Shown here: positions 8,551-17,306 of the stretch, in pieces
Position numbering within the stretch: the first letter of the stretch is position 1
Layout: every line of letters starts with the position of its first letter
NCBI RefSeq assembly: GCF_000559025.1
Contig: NZ_JAAN01000031.1
Span: 92,166 to 156,165, forward strand
DNA: 64,000 bases
Source: Luteimonas huabeiensis HB2
GTDB taxonomy: Bacteria; Pseudomonadota; Gammaproteobacteria; Xanthomonadales; Xanthomonadaceae
Reading direction: 5' to 3'
Position numbers and translations under genes: made by a program
The notes under the pieces: model-generated
Seen by the model: only the letters and a program-made list of their open reading frames with translations
Databases searched by the model: none
Told to the model about the DNA's origin: nothing

Positions 8551-9869
8551 GTCTCGAACACCGCGATCGACTCGACGTGCGCGGTATGCGGGAACATGTC
8601 CATCACCCCGGCCGCGCGCAGCGCCCAGCCGCGCTCGCGCACCAGGTAGCCGGCGTCGCGCGCGAGCGAACCGGGGTGGCAGCTCACGTAGACGATGCGC
8701 TTCAGGCCGTCGAGCGGGAGCTGCCGCAGCACGCCGTCGGCGCCGGAGCGCGGCGGGTCCAGCAGCAGGCGGTCGAAGCCCTGCCGCGCCCACGGCTGGC
8801 CGGCGAGCGGCTGCGCCAGGTCGGCGGCATGGAACTCGACGTTGCCCAGGCCGTTGCGCCGGGCGTTCTCCCGCGCGCGCGCCACCAGGCCGGCATCGCC
8901 TTCCACGCCGACCACGTGCGCCGCGCCGCGCGCCAGCGGCAGGGTGAAGTTGCCCAGCCCGCAGAACAGGTCCAGCACCCGCTCGCCGGGCTGCGCGTCG
9001 AGCAGTTCCAGCGCCCGCGCGATCATCTTCTCGTTGAGACCGCGGTTGACCTGGATGAAGTCCAGCGGCCGGAAGCCCAGTTCCACGTCCCATTGCGGCA
9101 GGCGGAACGACAACGGCGGATCGGCCGGCCACAGCGCGTGCACCGAATCCACGCCGCCGGGCTGCAGGAAGACCGCGAACCCATGCTCGCGTGCGAAGGC
9201 TTCCAGCCGCTCGCGATCGGCCGCCGACAGCGGCGCCAGGTGGCGGAATACCAGGGCCACGGTCTGGTCGCCGGCGATGAACTCGATCTGCGGGATCTCG
9301 CGCCGCGCGTCCATCGCATCGACCAGCCGCGACAGCGCCTCCACCCGTTCGCCGATCTCCGGGATCGCGGTGTGGCAGATCGACAGATCGGCCACGAAGC
9401 GCGGATCCTGCTCGCGGAAGCCGACCAGGGTCTTGCCCTTCTTCTCGACCCGGCGCACCGAGAAGCGCCCCTTGCGGCGGTAGCCCCATTGCGCATCGGT
9501 CAGCGGCGGCAGCACCGCCTCCGGAGCGACGTGGCCGATGCGCTCGAAGTTCTCCAGCAGCACGCGCTGCTTGGCCAGGATCTGCTTGGATTCTTCCAGG
9601 TGCTGCAGCGCGCAGCCGCCGCACACGCCGAAGTGCGGGCAGCGCGGCTGGACGCGGTCGGGCGAGGCGCGCTCGACCTCGACGACGACCGCCTCGTCGA
9701 AGCTGCGCGAGCGCGCGGTCTGCTTCGCCAGCACCCGCTCGCCCGGCAGCGCGCCGGCGACGAACACGGTCTTGCCGTTCTCGCGGCGGGCCACGCCGCG
9801 GCCGTCATGGCTGAGATCGAGAATGTCGAGCGCGAACGGGGTCTGATCGATGCGGTTGGGTCGGGCCAC
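8475..9869 (-). CDS. rlmD: 23S rRNA (uracil-1939-C5)-methyltransferase
   Basis: SAM-dependent rRNA methyltransferase with a 4Fe-4S cluster. It shows an N-terminal TRAM domain (about 10-65), cluster cysteines at about 77, 83 and 86 (CPHFGVCGGC) and a fourth in SICHTA, SAM motif DLFCGLGNF, LLLDPPRSG, and catalytic Cys in YVSCHPGSLARD. The start is GTG at 9869 (464 aa); no ATG is placed sensibly. The homologous part ends at about VFETRG. The last 20-odd residues (Gly/Pro/Arg) are translated from a dispersed repeat, so the C-terminus has been replaced or extended by it. Confidence 0.93.
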   Translation of the reverse strand: MARPNRIDQTPFALDILDLSHDGRGVARRENGKTVFVAGALPGERVLAKQTARSRSFDEAVVVEVERASPDRVQPRCPHFGVCGGCALQHLEESKQILAKQRVLLENFERIGHVAPEAVLPPLTDAQWGYRRKGRFSVRRVEKKGKTLVGFREQDPRFVADLSICHTAIPEIGERVEALSRLVDAMDARREIPQIEFIAGDQTVALVFRHLAPLSAADRERLEAFAREHGFAVFLQPGGVDSVHALWPADPPLSFRLPQWDVELGFRPLDFIQVNRGLNEKMIARALELLDAQPGERVLDLFCGLGNFTLPLARGAAHVVGVEGDAGLVARARENARRNGLGNVEFHAADLAQPLAGQPWARQGFDRLLLDPPRSGADGVLRQLPLDGLKRIVYVSCHPGSLARDAGYLVRERGWALRAAGVMDMFPHTAHVESIAVFETRGPGGRGPAARGQGPGKDLEPDIG

Positions 9870-9898
9870 GTGGCGACGGCTGCGGGCGGAAGGGGGCT

Positions 9899-10005
9899 TA
9901 TTGTAGGGGTCAGGGGCCGGGGGCCAGGGGTCAGGGAGAAGCAAGAGCGGAAGCGCCGCGCGCGCGCGCCCGAGGCTTTTCCCTGGCCCCTGGCCCCTCC
10001 CCCCC
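9899..10005. repeat. GGGGCCAGGG-type palindromic repeat, upstream of rlmD
   Basis: Second copy of the element described downstream of rlmD, in the same orientation. GGGGCCGGGGGCCAGGGG and similar runs precede the shared core AGCGGAAGCGCCGCGC (9946-9961), which is followed by TTTTCCCTGGCCCCTGGCC. It fills the gap between the rlmD start and the ydbL stop. Its hairpin could end transcription from ydbH-ydbL. Confidence 0.8.
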
Positions 10006-10006
10006 G

Positions 10007-10594
10007 CTACTTCTGCCGCCAGGTGCCGCTCGCGTCCTGGTACCACCAGCCGGCGCGGGCGCGCTGCACCCATTGCTGGGCGAACACGTCGCGGATCTGG
10101 CTTTCCCACTCGGGGTGGCCGTTGGCCACCGCGATCTCGCGGTAGACCGCGCGGGCGTCTCGGTTCTGCTCGGCCACGGCCTGGTTCACCTGCGCGCGCT
10201 GCGGCATCGGGATGCTGCCGGCGTCGCGCACGGTGATCTCGCCGGCGCGGGTGAAGCCCAGCGCCCCGGAATCGAAATGCGGGGCCAGGGTGCCGCGGAA
10301 GCGCTCGGACATGCGCGAGCGGATCGCCTCGATGGCCGGCGTGCGGATGGTGATGTCCGGGCTCTGCGCGTGCGCGGTGGAGATGCCCAGCAGCATCAGC
10401 GGATGGAAACCGCCGCGCGAGGCCATGCCGCCGGGCGGCAGGGGCGCGGGCGGCTCGCCGCCGTCGCGGCCGATGACCTCGTCGACGAACTCGCGCGCGG
10501 CCTCGCGCGCCTCGGCGGCGGGGAAGTAGACGTTGATGGTGACGCAGGCGGTCAGCGCCAGGGCGGCGGCGAACGTGGCGAACCAGCGGGTCAT
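10007..10594 (-). CDS. YdbL/DUF1318 lipoprotein, possible YnbE-YdbL fusion
   Basis: Predicted lipoprotein, 195 aa. The N-terminus is a type II signal peptide with lipobox LTAC (Cys17). The segment after it (VTINVYFPAAEA) resembles the short YnbE-type lipoprotein. The C-terminal half (from about residue 130, ending WWYQDASGTWRQK) matches YdbL/DUF1318. Between them lies a hydrophobic LMLLGISTAHAQ that looks like a buried, formerly N-terminal signal peptide. It follows ydbH by 37 bp, as ynbE and ydbL do in enterobacteria, where the set helps move phospholipid to the outer membrane. Family assignment is good; the fusion is inference. Confidence 0.82.
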   Translation of the reverse strand: MTRWFATFAAALALTACVTINVYFPAAEAREAAREFVDEVIGRDGGEPPAPLPPGGMASRGGFHPLMLLGISTAHAQSPDITIRTPAIEAIRSRMSERFRGTLAPHFDSGALGFTRAGEITVRDAGSIPMPQRAQVNQAVAEQNRDARAVYREIAVANGHPEWESQIRDVFAQQWVQRARAGWWYQDASGTWRQK

Positions 10595-10631
10595 GGGCGG
10601 TCTCCTGGGAAGGGCATGCTCGGGGCCGGGG

Positions 10632-12644
10632 TCATTCGACCACCGGCGCGACGTCGCCGCCGACCGCCGCCCCGATCCGCTCGACCAGGGTCGGCCAATC
10701 GACGTTGCGGTTGTGGCCGACCACCTCGAGCCGCGGCAGGCCCGCGCCTTCGACGATGATAAAGGCGTCGCCCGCAGAACGCAGGCCCCCCATCTCGCAG
10801 ACCTCGTTGCGCAGCCGGCAGCGGATGCCGATGCGGCGATAGCCGAAGTCGTCGAACAGGCCGATCAGCCGCGCCTGCAGGCCGCCGGCGAAGGAGGCGT
10901 CGCCGACGCTGGAGATGTCCTGCACCGCGCGCTGGCTGATCCGCTGGCGCTCGCCGCGGCGCGGCTCGGTGCGCAGCTCGGCGTCGAACGCCGCGACCTG
11001 CCAGTCGACCAGGCGCAGGCCGTCGAAGCGCCCGTGCAGGCGGCCATCAATCTGGCCCAGGTCGAAGACCTCGGTCAGCGCGGTCAGGTCGAGGCCGTCG
11101 AGGGCGACGTCGGCCGACAGCGAGGGCGCCACCCCGAACGGGCGCTCCAGCGCCAGCGCGTCCACCCGCACCTCGCCGTCGAACACGTGCATGGCCAGCC
11201 CGCCGTCGAAGTCGATGCGCGAATCCGCGTAGCGCACGCGCGGGATCTCGCCGCTGACGGTGCCGCCGAACTCGGGCCAGCCGAAGGCGGCGGCCAGTTC
11301 GCCCAGGCGCAGCGATTCCACCGCCAGCCCCGACTCGATGCGCATGCCCTGCCCGTCCACCGGCAGGCGCAGCGACAGGCCGCCGAAGCGCAGCGCGCCG
11401 CCGAGCATCTCCACCGCGACGTCCTCGCGCAGATCGATGCGGCCGGCCGCACTGCGGAACGGCAGCCGCGCCGGGCCGAACGCGATCGCCTGCAGGCGGC
11501 CGCCGCGCCAGGCGAGCGCGCTGTCGACCGCGGCGCCCTCCGAGATGCGTACGTCGCCGTCCAGGCCGTCGAAGGCGAAGCGTCCGCGCGCATCGGCCAC
11601 GCGCACCTCGCGCAGGCCGACGTCGGCGCCGCGCAACGCGCCTTCGCTCATCCGCAGGTGGGCATCGAGGGTGCCGGCAAGCTCCAGGCCGGCCAGCCCC
11701 GCCAGGCCCAGCCAGCCGGAGAGGTAGCGCGCCGGCAGCAGGCCGGCATCGTCGCTATGCAGGCGCAGATCGAGCGCGCGCAGGTCGCCGCCGGCGTCGA
11801 ACGCCGCGCCGCCTTCCGCGCGCAGGGCGGCGCCGTCGTCCCAGCGCAGCGCCGGCAGCGTCCAGCCGGTCCCGGGACCGTCGCGGCGCGCCTGCAGCGC
11901 CAGCGGCAGCGGCGCCGCCGGCAGCTCCAGATAGGCGGTGCCGAACAGCAAGTGGGCGCCGTGCAGGGTGCCGCGCAGGTCCACGGTCTGCGCCGGGCCG
12001 TCCTCGCGGTAGTCGGCGCGCACCGCGAGGCCGACGCCCTCGCCCGCCAGGCTGCCGTCCTCCGAGTCGAAGGCCAGGCCGTCGCCGCGCAGGTCCGCCT
12101 CGATGCGCATCGGCGCGCCGGAGGGCGCCGCCACCCGCACCTCGCCGTCCAGCCGCCCGGCCTGGGGCTGCAGGCTGGGCATGGCCTGCTGGATCAGCGC
12201 CGCGGCCCAGGCCAGCGGCACCCGCGCCAGATCGATGCGGTAGGCATCGGCCGAGGCGCCGTCGCGGTGCAGCGACAGCGCCGCCTCGCCCTGGCGCAGG
12301 CGGGCATCGATCATCGCCCCGGACAGGTCCAGCGAGAGCGCCGCCGGCGCGCCGCCGCCCGCGCGGACCGGGCCGTCGCAGCCCCAGGCGCCCGTGGCCG
12401 GCCGCCGCAGCGGGCATTCCCAGGCCAGCGCGCGCAGCCGGTAGCCCAGCCCGGGCGCGTCGGCGGCCGCGGCCTCGATCCGCAGCCGGCCCTGCGCCGC
12501 CCCGGCCGGCCAGTCGAGCCGCACGCGCACCTCGCGCAGGACTGCGACCGCGGTCTCGACGCGCGCGATGCGCGCCTCCAGCGTCCGCGCCTGCGCCGGG
12601 GCGAGCCATGCCGCCGCGACGAGGAGTAGGATGAGGCGTCCCAT
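10632..12644 (-). CDS. YdbH-like AsmA-family intermembrane transport protein
   Basis: Large periplasmic protein, 670 aa, with one N-terminal signal/anchor (MGRLILLLVAAAWLAPAQA) and a long run of beta-strand repeats typical of AsmA-like bridge proteins. It is E. coli YdbH-like in its C-terminal part (DLTALTEVFDLGQIDGRLHGR and after). Known relatives span the periplasm and carry phospholipid to the outer membrane together with YnbE. I chose ATG 12644 because it directly begins a signal sequence. It is divergent from the receiver gene at 12660 with only 15 bp between starts. Overall similarity is judged from fold character and context. Confidence 0.78.
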   Translation of the reverse strand: MGRLILLLVAAAWLAPAQARTLEARIARVETAVAVLREVRVRLDWPAGAAQGRLRIEAAAADAPGLGYRLRALAWECPLRRPATGAWGCDGPVRAGGGAPAALSLDLSGAMIDARLRQGEAALSLHRDGASADAYRIDLARVPLAWAAALIQQAMPSLQPQAGRLDGEVRVAAPSGAPMRIEADLRGDGLAFDSEDGSLAGEGVGLAVRADYREDGPAQTVDLRGTLHGAHLLFGTAYLELPAAPLPLALQARRDGPGTGWTLPALRWDDGAALRAEGGAAFDAGGDLRALDLRLHSDDAGLLPARYLSGWLGLAGLAGLELAGTLDAHLRMSEGALRGADVGLREVRVADARGRFAFDGLDGDVRISEGAAVDSALAWRGGRLQAIAFGPARLPFRSAAGRIDLREDVAVEMLGGALRFGGLSLRLPVDGQGMRIESGLAVESLRLGELAAAFGWPEFGGTVSGEIPRVRYADSRIDFDGGLAMHVFDGEVRVDALALERPFGVAPSLSADVALDGLDLTALTEVFDLGQIDGRLHGRFDGLRLVDWQVAAFDAELRTEPRRGERQRISQRAVQDISSVGDASFAGGLQARLIGLFDDFGYRRIGIRCRLRNEVCEMGGLRSAGDAFIIVEGAGLPRLEVVGHNRNVDWPTLVERIGAAVGGDVAPVVE

Positions 12645-12659
12645 CCAGGAAGGATAAGC

Positions 12660-13400
12660 ATGGACGGCCCAGGCATGATGACGCCCCGGTTGCTGCTGGT
12701 GGAGGATGAGCCCACCAGCCGGCTGTTCCTCAAGGCCGCCGCCGCCGCGCTGCCGGCGCAGGTCGATACCGCCGAGCGCGTGTCGGAGGCCTACGGCATG
12801 GCCAGGCGCGGCGGCTACGCGCTGTGGCTGATCGACGCCAACCTGCCCGACGGCAGCGGTGCCGAGCTGCTCGCGCGCCTGCGCGCGGACGGCCTGACGA
12901 CCCCGGCGATCGCCCACACCGCGACCTGCGAGGACGAGGAGCGCGAGCGGCTGCTCGCGCAGGGCTTCGCCGGCGTGGCGGTCAAGCCGCTGAGCGCCGC
13001 CGCGTGGCAGGACGCGATCCGCGGCGCGCTCGGAGGCGCGGCCGCCAGTGGCGCGCCGGCCGTCGCCGCGGACACGACCGCGGCCCCGACCCCGATCTGG
13101 GACGACGACGCCGCCACCCGCGCGCTGGGCGGCAACCCGACCCACGTGGGCGCCCTGCGCGAACTGTTCCTGGCGGAGTTGCCGGCGGCGCGCGAACAGG
13201 TCCTCGGTGCGGCGCGGGCCGGCGACCTCGACGGCTTGCGCTCGGCCCTGCACAAGCTGCGCGCCAGCGCCGGCTTCGTCGGCGCGGCCCGGCTCGACCA
13301 GGCGGTGCGCGCGCTGCAGGGCCGGCCCGAGGACCATGGCGCGCTGCAGCGCTTCGTCGAGACCACCGACCAGACCTTCGCCCAGGCGCCTTCGCCCTGA
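12660..13400 (+). CDS. Receiver-HPt two-domain signalling protein
   Basis: 246 aa. The N-terminal receiver domain (about 9-130) has the acidic pair in LLLVEDEP, phospho-acceptor Asp in LWLIDANLPDG (near residue 60) and the conserved Lys in AVKPL. The C-terminal domain (about 150-240) is an HPt helix bundle with phospho-His in ALHKLRASAGFVGA. There is no DNA-binding or enzymatic output domain and no histidine kinase next to it, so it probably works as a phosphorelay carrier for a hybrid kinase elsewhere. A good ribosome site (AGGAAGGA) precedes the ATG; a second in-frame ATG follows six codons in. Confidence 0.88.
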   Translation: MDGPGMMTPRLLLVEDEPTSRLFLKAAAAALPAQVDTAERVSEAYGMARRGGYALWLIDANLPDGSGAELLARLRADGLTTPAIAHTATCEDEERERLLAQGFAGVAVKPLSAAAWQDAIRGALGGAAASGAPAVAADTTAAPTPIWDDDAATRALGGNPTHVGALRELFLAELPAAREQVLGAARAGDLDGLRSALHKLRASAGFVGAARLDQAVRALQGRPEDHGALQRFVETTDQTFAQAPSP

Positions 13401-13430
13401 GGGCTCCCGCCGCGGAGCGGTATCGCGCGG

Positions 13431-14180
13431 CTACGGGGCGTCCGCCTCCGGCCGCGGCGCGCCGCCGCCCAGGCGGCCGAGTTCGCCCATCAGCTCCCAG
13501 GATTTCAGGCCGCGCCCGCCGAGATGGTGCGCCAGCAGGCCGCGCAGGCCGTGGCGCAGGTCGCGCAGATCCTCCGGGCCGGGCATGGCATCGGCGGCCA
13601 GCGCCAGCAGCGCGCGTCCGGTGGCCGCGCGGGCGCGGTCGCCGCCGCGCTCGACCAGCAGCCGGCGCGGCCCGTGCTCGGGCTCCAGCAGGTAGCGCGC
13701 CGCCGGGTCGATCGGCGCGCCGTCGCCGTCCAGGTCGAAGGCGATGCCGAACCCCAGCGCCTCCAGCAGATCGCGCTCGAAGCGGCGCAGCGTCCACGCC
13801 AGTGCCGGCCCGGCGAGGCGGCCGCGCACCTCGCCGTAGAGCGCGAACAGCTCGGGGTGCGGGTCCTGCCGCGGCGCCAGCCGCAGCATCAGCTCGTTGA
13901 CGTAGAACCCCGCCAGCGCGGCCTCGCCGGACAGTACCGGCGCGCGGTCGGCGGCCTCGGCCGCGGTCAGCGTCGCCAGCTCGCCGCGCTGCACCGCATC
14001 GAAGCGGATGCGCTGCAGCGGCTGCAGCGCGGCGCGCAGCGCGTGCCGCCGCGGCCCCTGCACGCCGCGCGCCACCGCACCGACCCGGCCGTGCGCGCGC
14101 GTGAGCAGCTCCACCAGCAGGCTGGTCTCGCGCCAGCGGCGCGCGTGCAGGACGAAGGCGGGCTCGTCGGCGTAGCGCAT
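13431..14180 (-). CDS. recO: DNA repair protein RecO
   Basis: RecF-pathway mediator that helps load RecA on SSB-coated DNA. It is 249 aa with an N-terminal OB fold ([20 protein letters not shown], then [14 protein letters not shown]) and a helical C-terminal region ([28 protein letters not shown]). The zinc cysteines found in some RecO proteins are not visible, as is common in this clade. It closes the lepB-DUF4845-rnc-era-recO block and converges with the receiver-HPt gene. Confidence 0.94.
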   Translation of the reverse strand: MRYADEPAFVLHARRWRETSLLVELLTRAHGRVGAVARGVQGPRRHALRAALQPLQRIRFDAVQRGELATLTAAEAADRAPVLSGEAALAGFYVNELMLRLAPRQDPHPELFALYGEVRGRLAGPALAWTLRRFERDLLEALGFGIAFDLDGDGAPIDPAARYLLEPEHGPRRLLVERGGDRARAATGRALLALAADAMPGPEDLRDLRHGLRGLLAHHLGGRGLKSWELMGELGRLGGGAPRPEADAP

Positions 14181-14325
14181 GGGGACTCGGGACTCGCAGC
14201 GAGTCTAGATCCTCGTCTCCTTCGTGCACCTCGCCAGTGGCGACGGCTGCCGAGCGATCCGTACGCCGCGCATCAAGCCTTTCCGGGTCCCGAGTCCCGG
14301 GGCCCGGGTCCCGGCTCCTCATAGC
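14181..14325. repeat. GGGACTCGGGACTCG / GGGTCCCGAGTCCCGG repeat pair
   Basis: The recO-era gap (14181-14272) begins with GGGGACTCGGGACTCG followed by CGCAGCGAGTCTAGATCC, and a complementary run rich in GGGTCCCGAGTCCCGGG lies at about 14286-14321, inside the 3' end of era. The two arms are mutually complementary over short stretches, so a hairpin enclosing the gap is possible. The sequence differs from the GGGGCCAGGG family near rlmD. Confidence 0.6.
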
Positions 14326-15223
14326 CGAACGCACGCAGCGCGGCCTCGTCGTCGGACCAGCCGGCGCGCACGCGTACCCAGGTCTCCAGGAACACCTTGC
14401 GGTCGAACAGGCGCTCCATCTGCTGTCGCGCCCGCGCGCCGATCTCCTTCAAGCGCGCGCCGCCCTTGCCGATGACGATCGCCTTCTGGCCCTCGCGCTC
14501 GACCCAGACCACCGCGCCGATGCGGTACAAGCCGCCGTCCTCCTCGAAGCGCTCGATCTCCACCGTGGTCGCGTAGGGCAGCTCGGCGCCGAGCTGGCGC
14601 ATCAGCTGCTCGCGCAGCAGTTCCGCGGCCAGGAAGCGCTGGCTGCGGTCGGTGATCGCGTCCTCGTCGTACAGCGCGGGCTGCTGCGGCAGCAGCGGCA
14701 GCACGGCGGCGACCAGCGCGTCGAGGCCGGTGCGCTTGAGCGCGGAGACCGGATGCACGCTGGCGAACGCGCGGCCTTCCGAGACCCGCGCCAGATACGG
14801 CAGCAAGGCCGCCTTGTCCTTGATCCGGTCCACCTGGTTGACCACCAGCACGACCGGCACCCCGCTGTCGTGCAGCAGTTCGTAGGCGGCGCCGTCCTCG
14901 TCGTCCCAGCGCCCGGCCTCGACCACCAGCAGCGCCGCGTCCACGCCCTCGACCGCGCCGCGCGCGGCGCGGTTCATCCAGCGGTGCATGGCGCTGGCGG
15001 TGGCCTTGCCCTGGTCGCGGTGCAGGCCGGGCGTATCGACCAGCACCAGTTGGCCGGCCGGGAAGGTGGCCACCCCGAGCAGCCGGTGGCGCGTGGTCTG
15101 CGGCCGGTTGGAGACGATGCTGATCCGGGCGCCGACGAGGGCGTTGACCAGGGTGGACTTGCCCACGTTGGGGCGGCCGATCACCGCGAGGTGGCCGGCC
15201 CGGTAGGACGGGTCGGAATTCAT
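14273..15223 (-). CDS. era: GTPase Era
   Basis: Essential GTPase that binds 16S rRNA and checks small-subunit assembly. It is 316 aa: G1 GRPNVGKST (16-24), G2 with [10 protein letters not shown]3 DTPGLH, G4 NQVDRI, and a C-terminal KH domain ([14 protein letters not shown]). ATG start, 24 bp after the rnc stop. The last 15 or so residues, after FGYEE, are Gly/Pro/Asp/Arg rich and come from a GGGTCCCGAG-type repeat, so the C-terminus is slightly extended. The coupling rnc-era is conserved in proteobacteria. Confidence 0.96.
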   Translation of the reverse strand: MNSDPSYRAGHLAVIGRPNVGKSTLVNALVGARISIVSNRPQTTRHRLLGVATFPAGQLVLVDTPGLHRDQGKATASAMHRWMNRAARGAVEGVDAALLVVEAGRWDDEDGAAYELLHDSGVPVVLVVNQVDRIKDKAALLPYLARVSEGRAFASVHPVSALKRTGLDALVAAVLPLLPQQPALYDEDAITDRSQRFLAAELLREQLMRQLGAELPYATTVEIERFEEDGGLYRIGAVVWVEREGQKAIVIGKGGARLKEIGARARQQMERLFDRKVFLETWVRVRAGWSDDEAALRAFGYEEPGPGPRDSGPGKA

Positions 15224-15247
15224 GCCGGCATTGTAGGCGTGCGCGCC

Positions 15248-15931
15248 TCAGCGCGCGCGCGCGGCGGCCTGCGCGGCCTCCAGCCGCGACAGCACGGCTT
15301 CCGCCGCGGCCTGCTCGGCGGCGCGGCGCGAGCCGCCCTCGCCCTCGCCGGCCAGCGGCGGCTCGGCGATCCTGCAGGCGACGCGGAACACGCGCGCGTG
15401 CTCGTCGCCGCTCTCGGCCAGCAGCTCGTAGCGCGGCAGCGCCCGCTGCCGGGCCTGCAGCCATTCCTGCAGCCGGGTCTTGGCGTCCTTGCCGACGCGG
15501 TCGATGCGGAAATCCTCCAGCTCCGGCTCCAGCCAGGCCAGCACCACCGCGCGGCAGGCCTCGAATCCGGCGTCGAGGTAGATCGCGGCGATCACCGCCT
15601 CCAGCGCGTCGGACAGGATGGAATCGCGGCGGTGGCCGCCCGACTTCATCTCGCCCGGGCCCAGCATCAGCAGCGGGCCGATGTCGAGCCGGCGCGCGAT
15701 CCGCGCCAGGGTCGATTCGCGCACCAGTTCGGCGCGCGCCCGGGTCATCGCGCCCTCGTCGGCGCGCGGGAAGCGCTGGTACAGCGCCTCGGCGGCGATC
15801 AGGTCGAGCAGCGCGTCGCCGAGGAACTCCAGCCGCTCGTTGTGCGGGCTGCCGGCGCTGCGATGGGTGAGCGCCTGCGCGAGCAGCCCGGGGTCGGCGA
15901 ACCGGTGGCCGAAAGGATCGCGCGCCGCCAT
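15248..15931 (-). CDS. rnc: Ribonuclease III
   Basis: Endonuclease cutting double-stranded RNA in rRNA and mRNA processing. 227 aa from ATG 15931; an in-frame GTG lies just before it. The signature [14 protein letters not shown] is near residues 33-46, the second catalytic Glu lies in [13 protein letters not shown], and the C-terminal dsRNA-binding domain starts near KTRLQEWLQ. It lies 19 bp after the DUF4845 gene. Confidence 0.96.
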   Translation of the reverse strand: MAARDPFGHRFADPGLLAQALTHRSAGSPHNERLEFLGDALLDLIAAEALYQRFPRADEGAMTRARAELVRESTLARIARRLDIGPLLMLGPGEMKSGGHRRDSILSDALEAVIAAIYLDAGFEACRAVVLAWLEPELEDFRIDRVGKDAKTRLQEWLQARQRALPRYELLAESGDEHARVFRVACRIAEPPLAGEGEGGSRRAAEQAAAEAVLSRLEAAQAAARAR

Positions 15932-15950
15932 CACGCCGCCGGCCGCGCGC

Positions 15951-16334
15951 TCATTCGGCGTCCCGGCCGTTGCCGCCGAGCAGCCGGCTGGCCTCGAAGC
16001 GGCCGACCACGTCGAGGTTGCCGACCAGCGGCCTGCGCACCTCGTAGCGCACGTCCATCTGCCACGCGTTGCCCACGCGCTTGAGCTTGACGTGCTCCTT
16101 CTTCACGTTCTCCGAATAGCTGATGTAGAGCCGGCGGAAGAACAGGTCCTGGATCCGCGCCGGGTCCTGGCTGCCGATGTCGGCTTCCTGCGAAAGGCCC
16201 TTCAGCGCCGCGCGCACGCTGTAGTACTCGGAATACATCGGGAACAGCCTCATGGCGACGTAGGCGAAGAAGCCCACCACCGCCAGCACGATGAGGAACC
16301 CGAGCAGGGTCATCCCCTTCTGCGTCTGCTTCAT
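15951..16334 (-). CDS. DUF4845 membrane protein
   Basis: 127-aa protein with one N-terminal transmembrane helix preceded by GMTLLGFL, which resembles a pilin-type N-terminus, and a small periplasmic domain. It belongs to the DUF4845 family, which is regularly found between lepB and rnc in beta- and gammaproteobacteria, as here. Function unknown; context suggests a role with protein export or the signal peptidase. Confidence 0.88.
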   Translation of the reverse strand: MKQTQKGMTLLGFLIVLAVVGFFAYVAMRLFPMYSEYYSVRAALKGLSQEADIGSQDPARIQDLFFRRLYISYSENVKKEHVKLKRVGNAWQMDVRYEVRRPLVGNLDVVGRFEASRLLGGNGRDAE

Positions 16335-16439
16335 TGCGCGTCTCCCCGGAAAGCGCCTGGTCCGGGCGCGATCTTAGAGCCTGCGGCCCGCCAACGCGAA
16401 TGACGCGCGCAGCGGCGGGCACGCACGGCCGGCGCCGCG

Positions 16440-17222
16440 TCAGCGGATGCTGCGGCCGATGCGGTCGAAGCCCACGCCGCCGTCCCAGTTCATCCAGATC
16501 AGGAACGCCTTGCCGCGCAGTTGCGACTCCGGCAGCTCGCCCCAGAAGCGGCTGTCGTCGCTGCGGTCGCGGTTGTCGCCCATCACGAAGTAGTGCCCGG
16601 GGCTGACCACCCATTCGCCCTCGCCCGGGTCCCGGAACGGCAGGCCGGTGATCTCCAGCACCTCGTGGCTGCGCCCGGGCATGTCCTCGCGCAGCAGGGT
16701 CGCGCCGGTCATCTCCGCGCCGCGACCGCGCCCTTCGTAGGTGCCGTTGGACTGGTAGTGGAACGGCTCGCCGTTGACGTAGACCTGGTTGTCGCGATAG
16801 CTGACCACATCGCCCGGCAGGCCGATGACGCGCTTGATCCAGTCCTGGTCCGGGTGGTGCGGCGGCCGGAACACCACCACGTCGCCGCGCTCGGGCTCGC
16901 CCAGCTCGACGACCTTGCGGTTGCTGATCGGCAGGCGCAGGCCGTAGGAGAACTTGTTGACCAGGATGAAGTCGCCGATCAGCAGCGTGGGCATCATCGA
17001 GCTGGACGGGATGCGGAACGGCTCGGCGACGAAGCTGCGCAGGATCAGCACCGCTGCCAGCACCGGGAAGAAGGTCCGCGCGTAGTCCACCGCGACCGGC
17101 TCCTTCGCCTCCAGCAAGCCGCCGCGCGCGGCGCGGCGCTTGGCCAGAACCAGCCGGTCGAGCAGCCAGATGGCGCCGGAAAGCAGGGTCAGCACGACCA
17201 GGGTGATCTCGAACCACTTCAT
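16440..17222 (-). CDS. lepB: Signal peptidase I
   Basis: Inner-membrane protease that removes signal peptides from exported proteins. 260 aa with two N-terminal transmembrane segments (about 5-22 and 50-65). The catalytic Ser is in IPSSSMMPTL (Ser75) and the general base Lys in WIKRVIGLPGD (Lys130). The C-terminal family box GHYFVMGDNRDRSDDSR is intact. It is downstream of lepA by 84 bp on the same strand. Confidence 0.97.
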   Translation of the reverse strand: MKWFEITLVVLTLLSGAIWLLDRLVLAKRRAARGGLLEAKEPVAVDYARTFFPVLAAVLILRSFVAEPFRIPSSSMMPTLLIGDFILVNKFSYGLRLPISNRKVVELGEPERGDVVVFRPPHHPDQDWIKRVIGLPGDVVSYRDNQVYVNGEPFHYQSNGTYEGRGRGAEMTGATLLREDMPGRSHEVLEITGLPFRDPGEGEWVVSPGHYFVMGDNRDRSDDSRFWGELPESQLRGKAFLIWMNWDGGVGFDRIGRSIR

Positions 17223-17306
17223 GGATGTTCCTTCGGAAATTGAACCGGGGCGGGCGCATGGGGGATCGGGAAGGCCCTCGCCCCGGGCCGTCCCCTTCCC
17301 GCCCCG

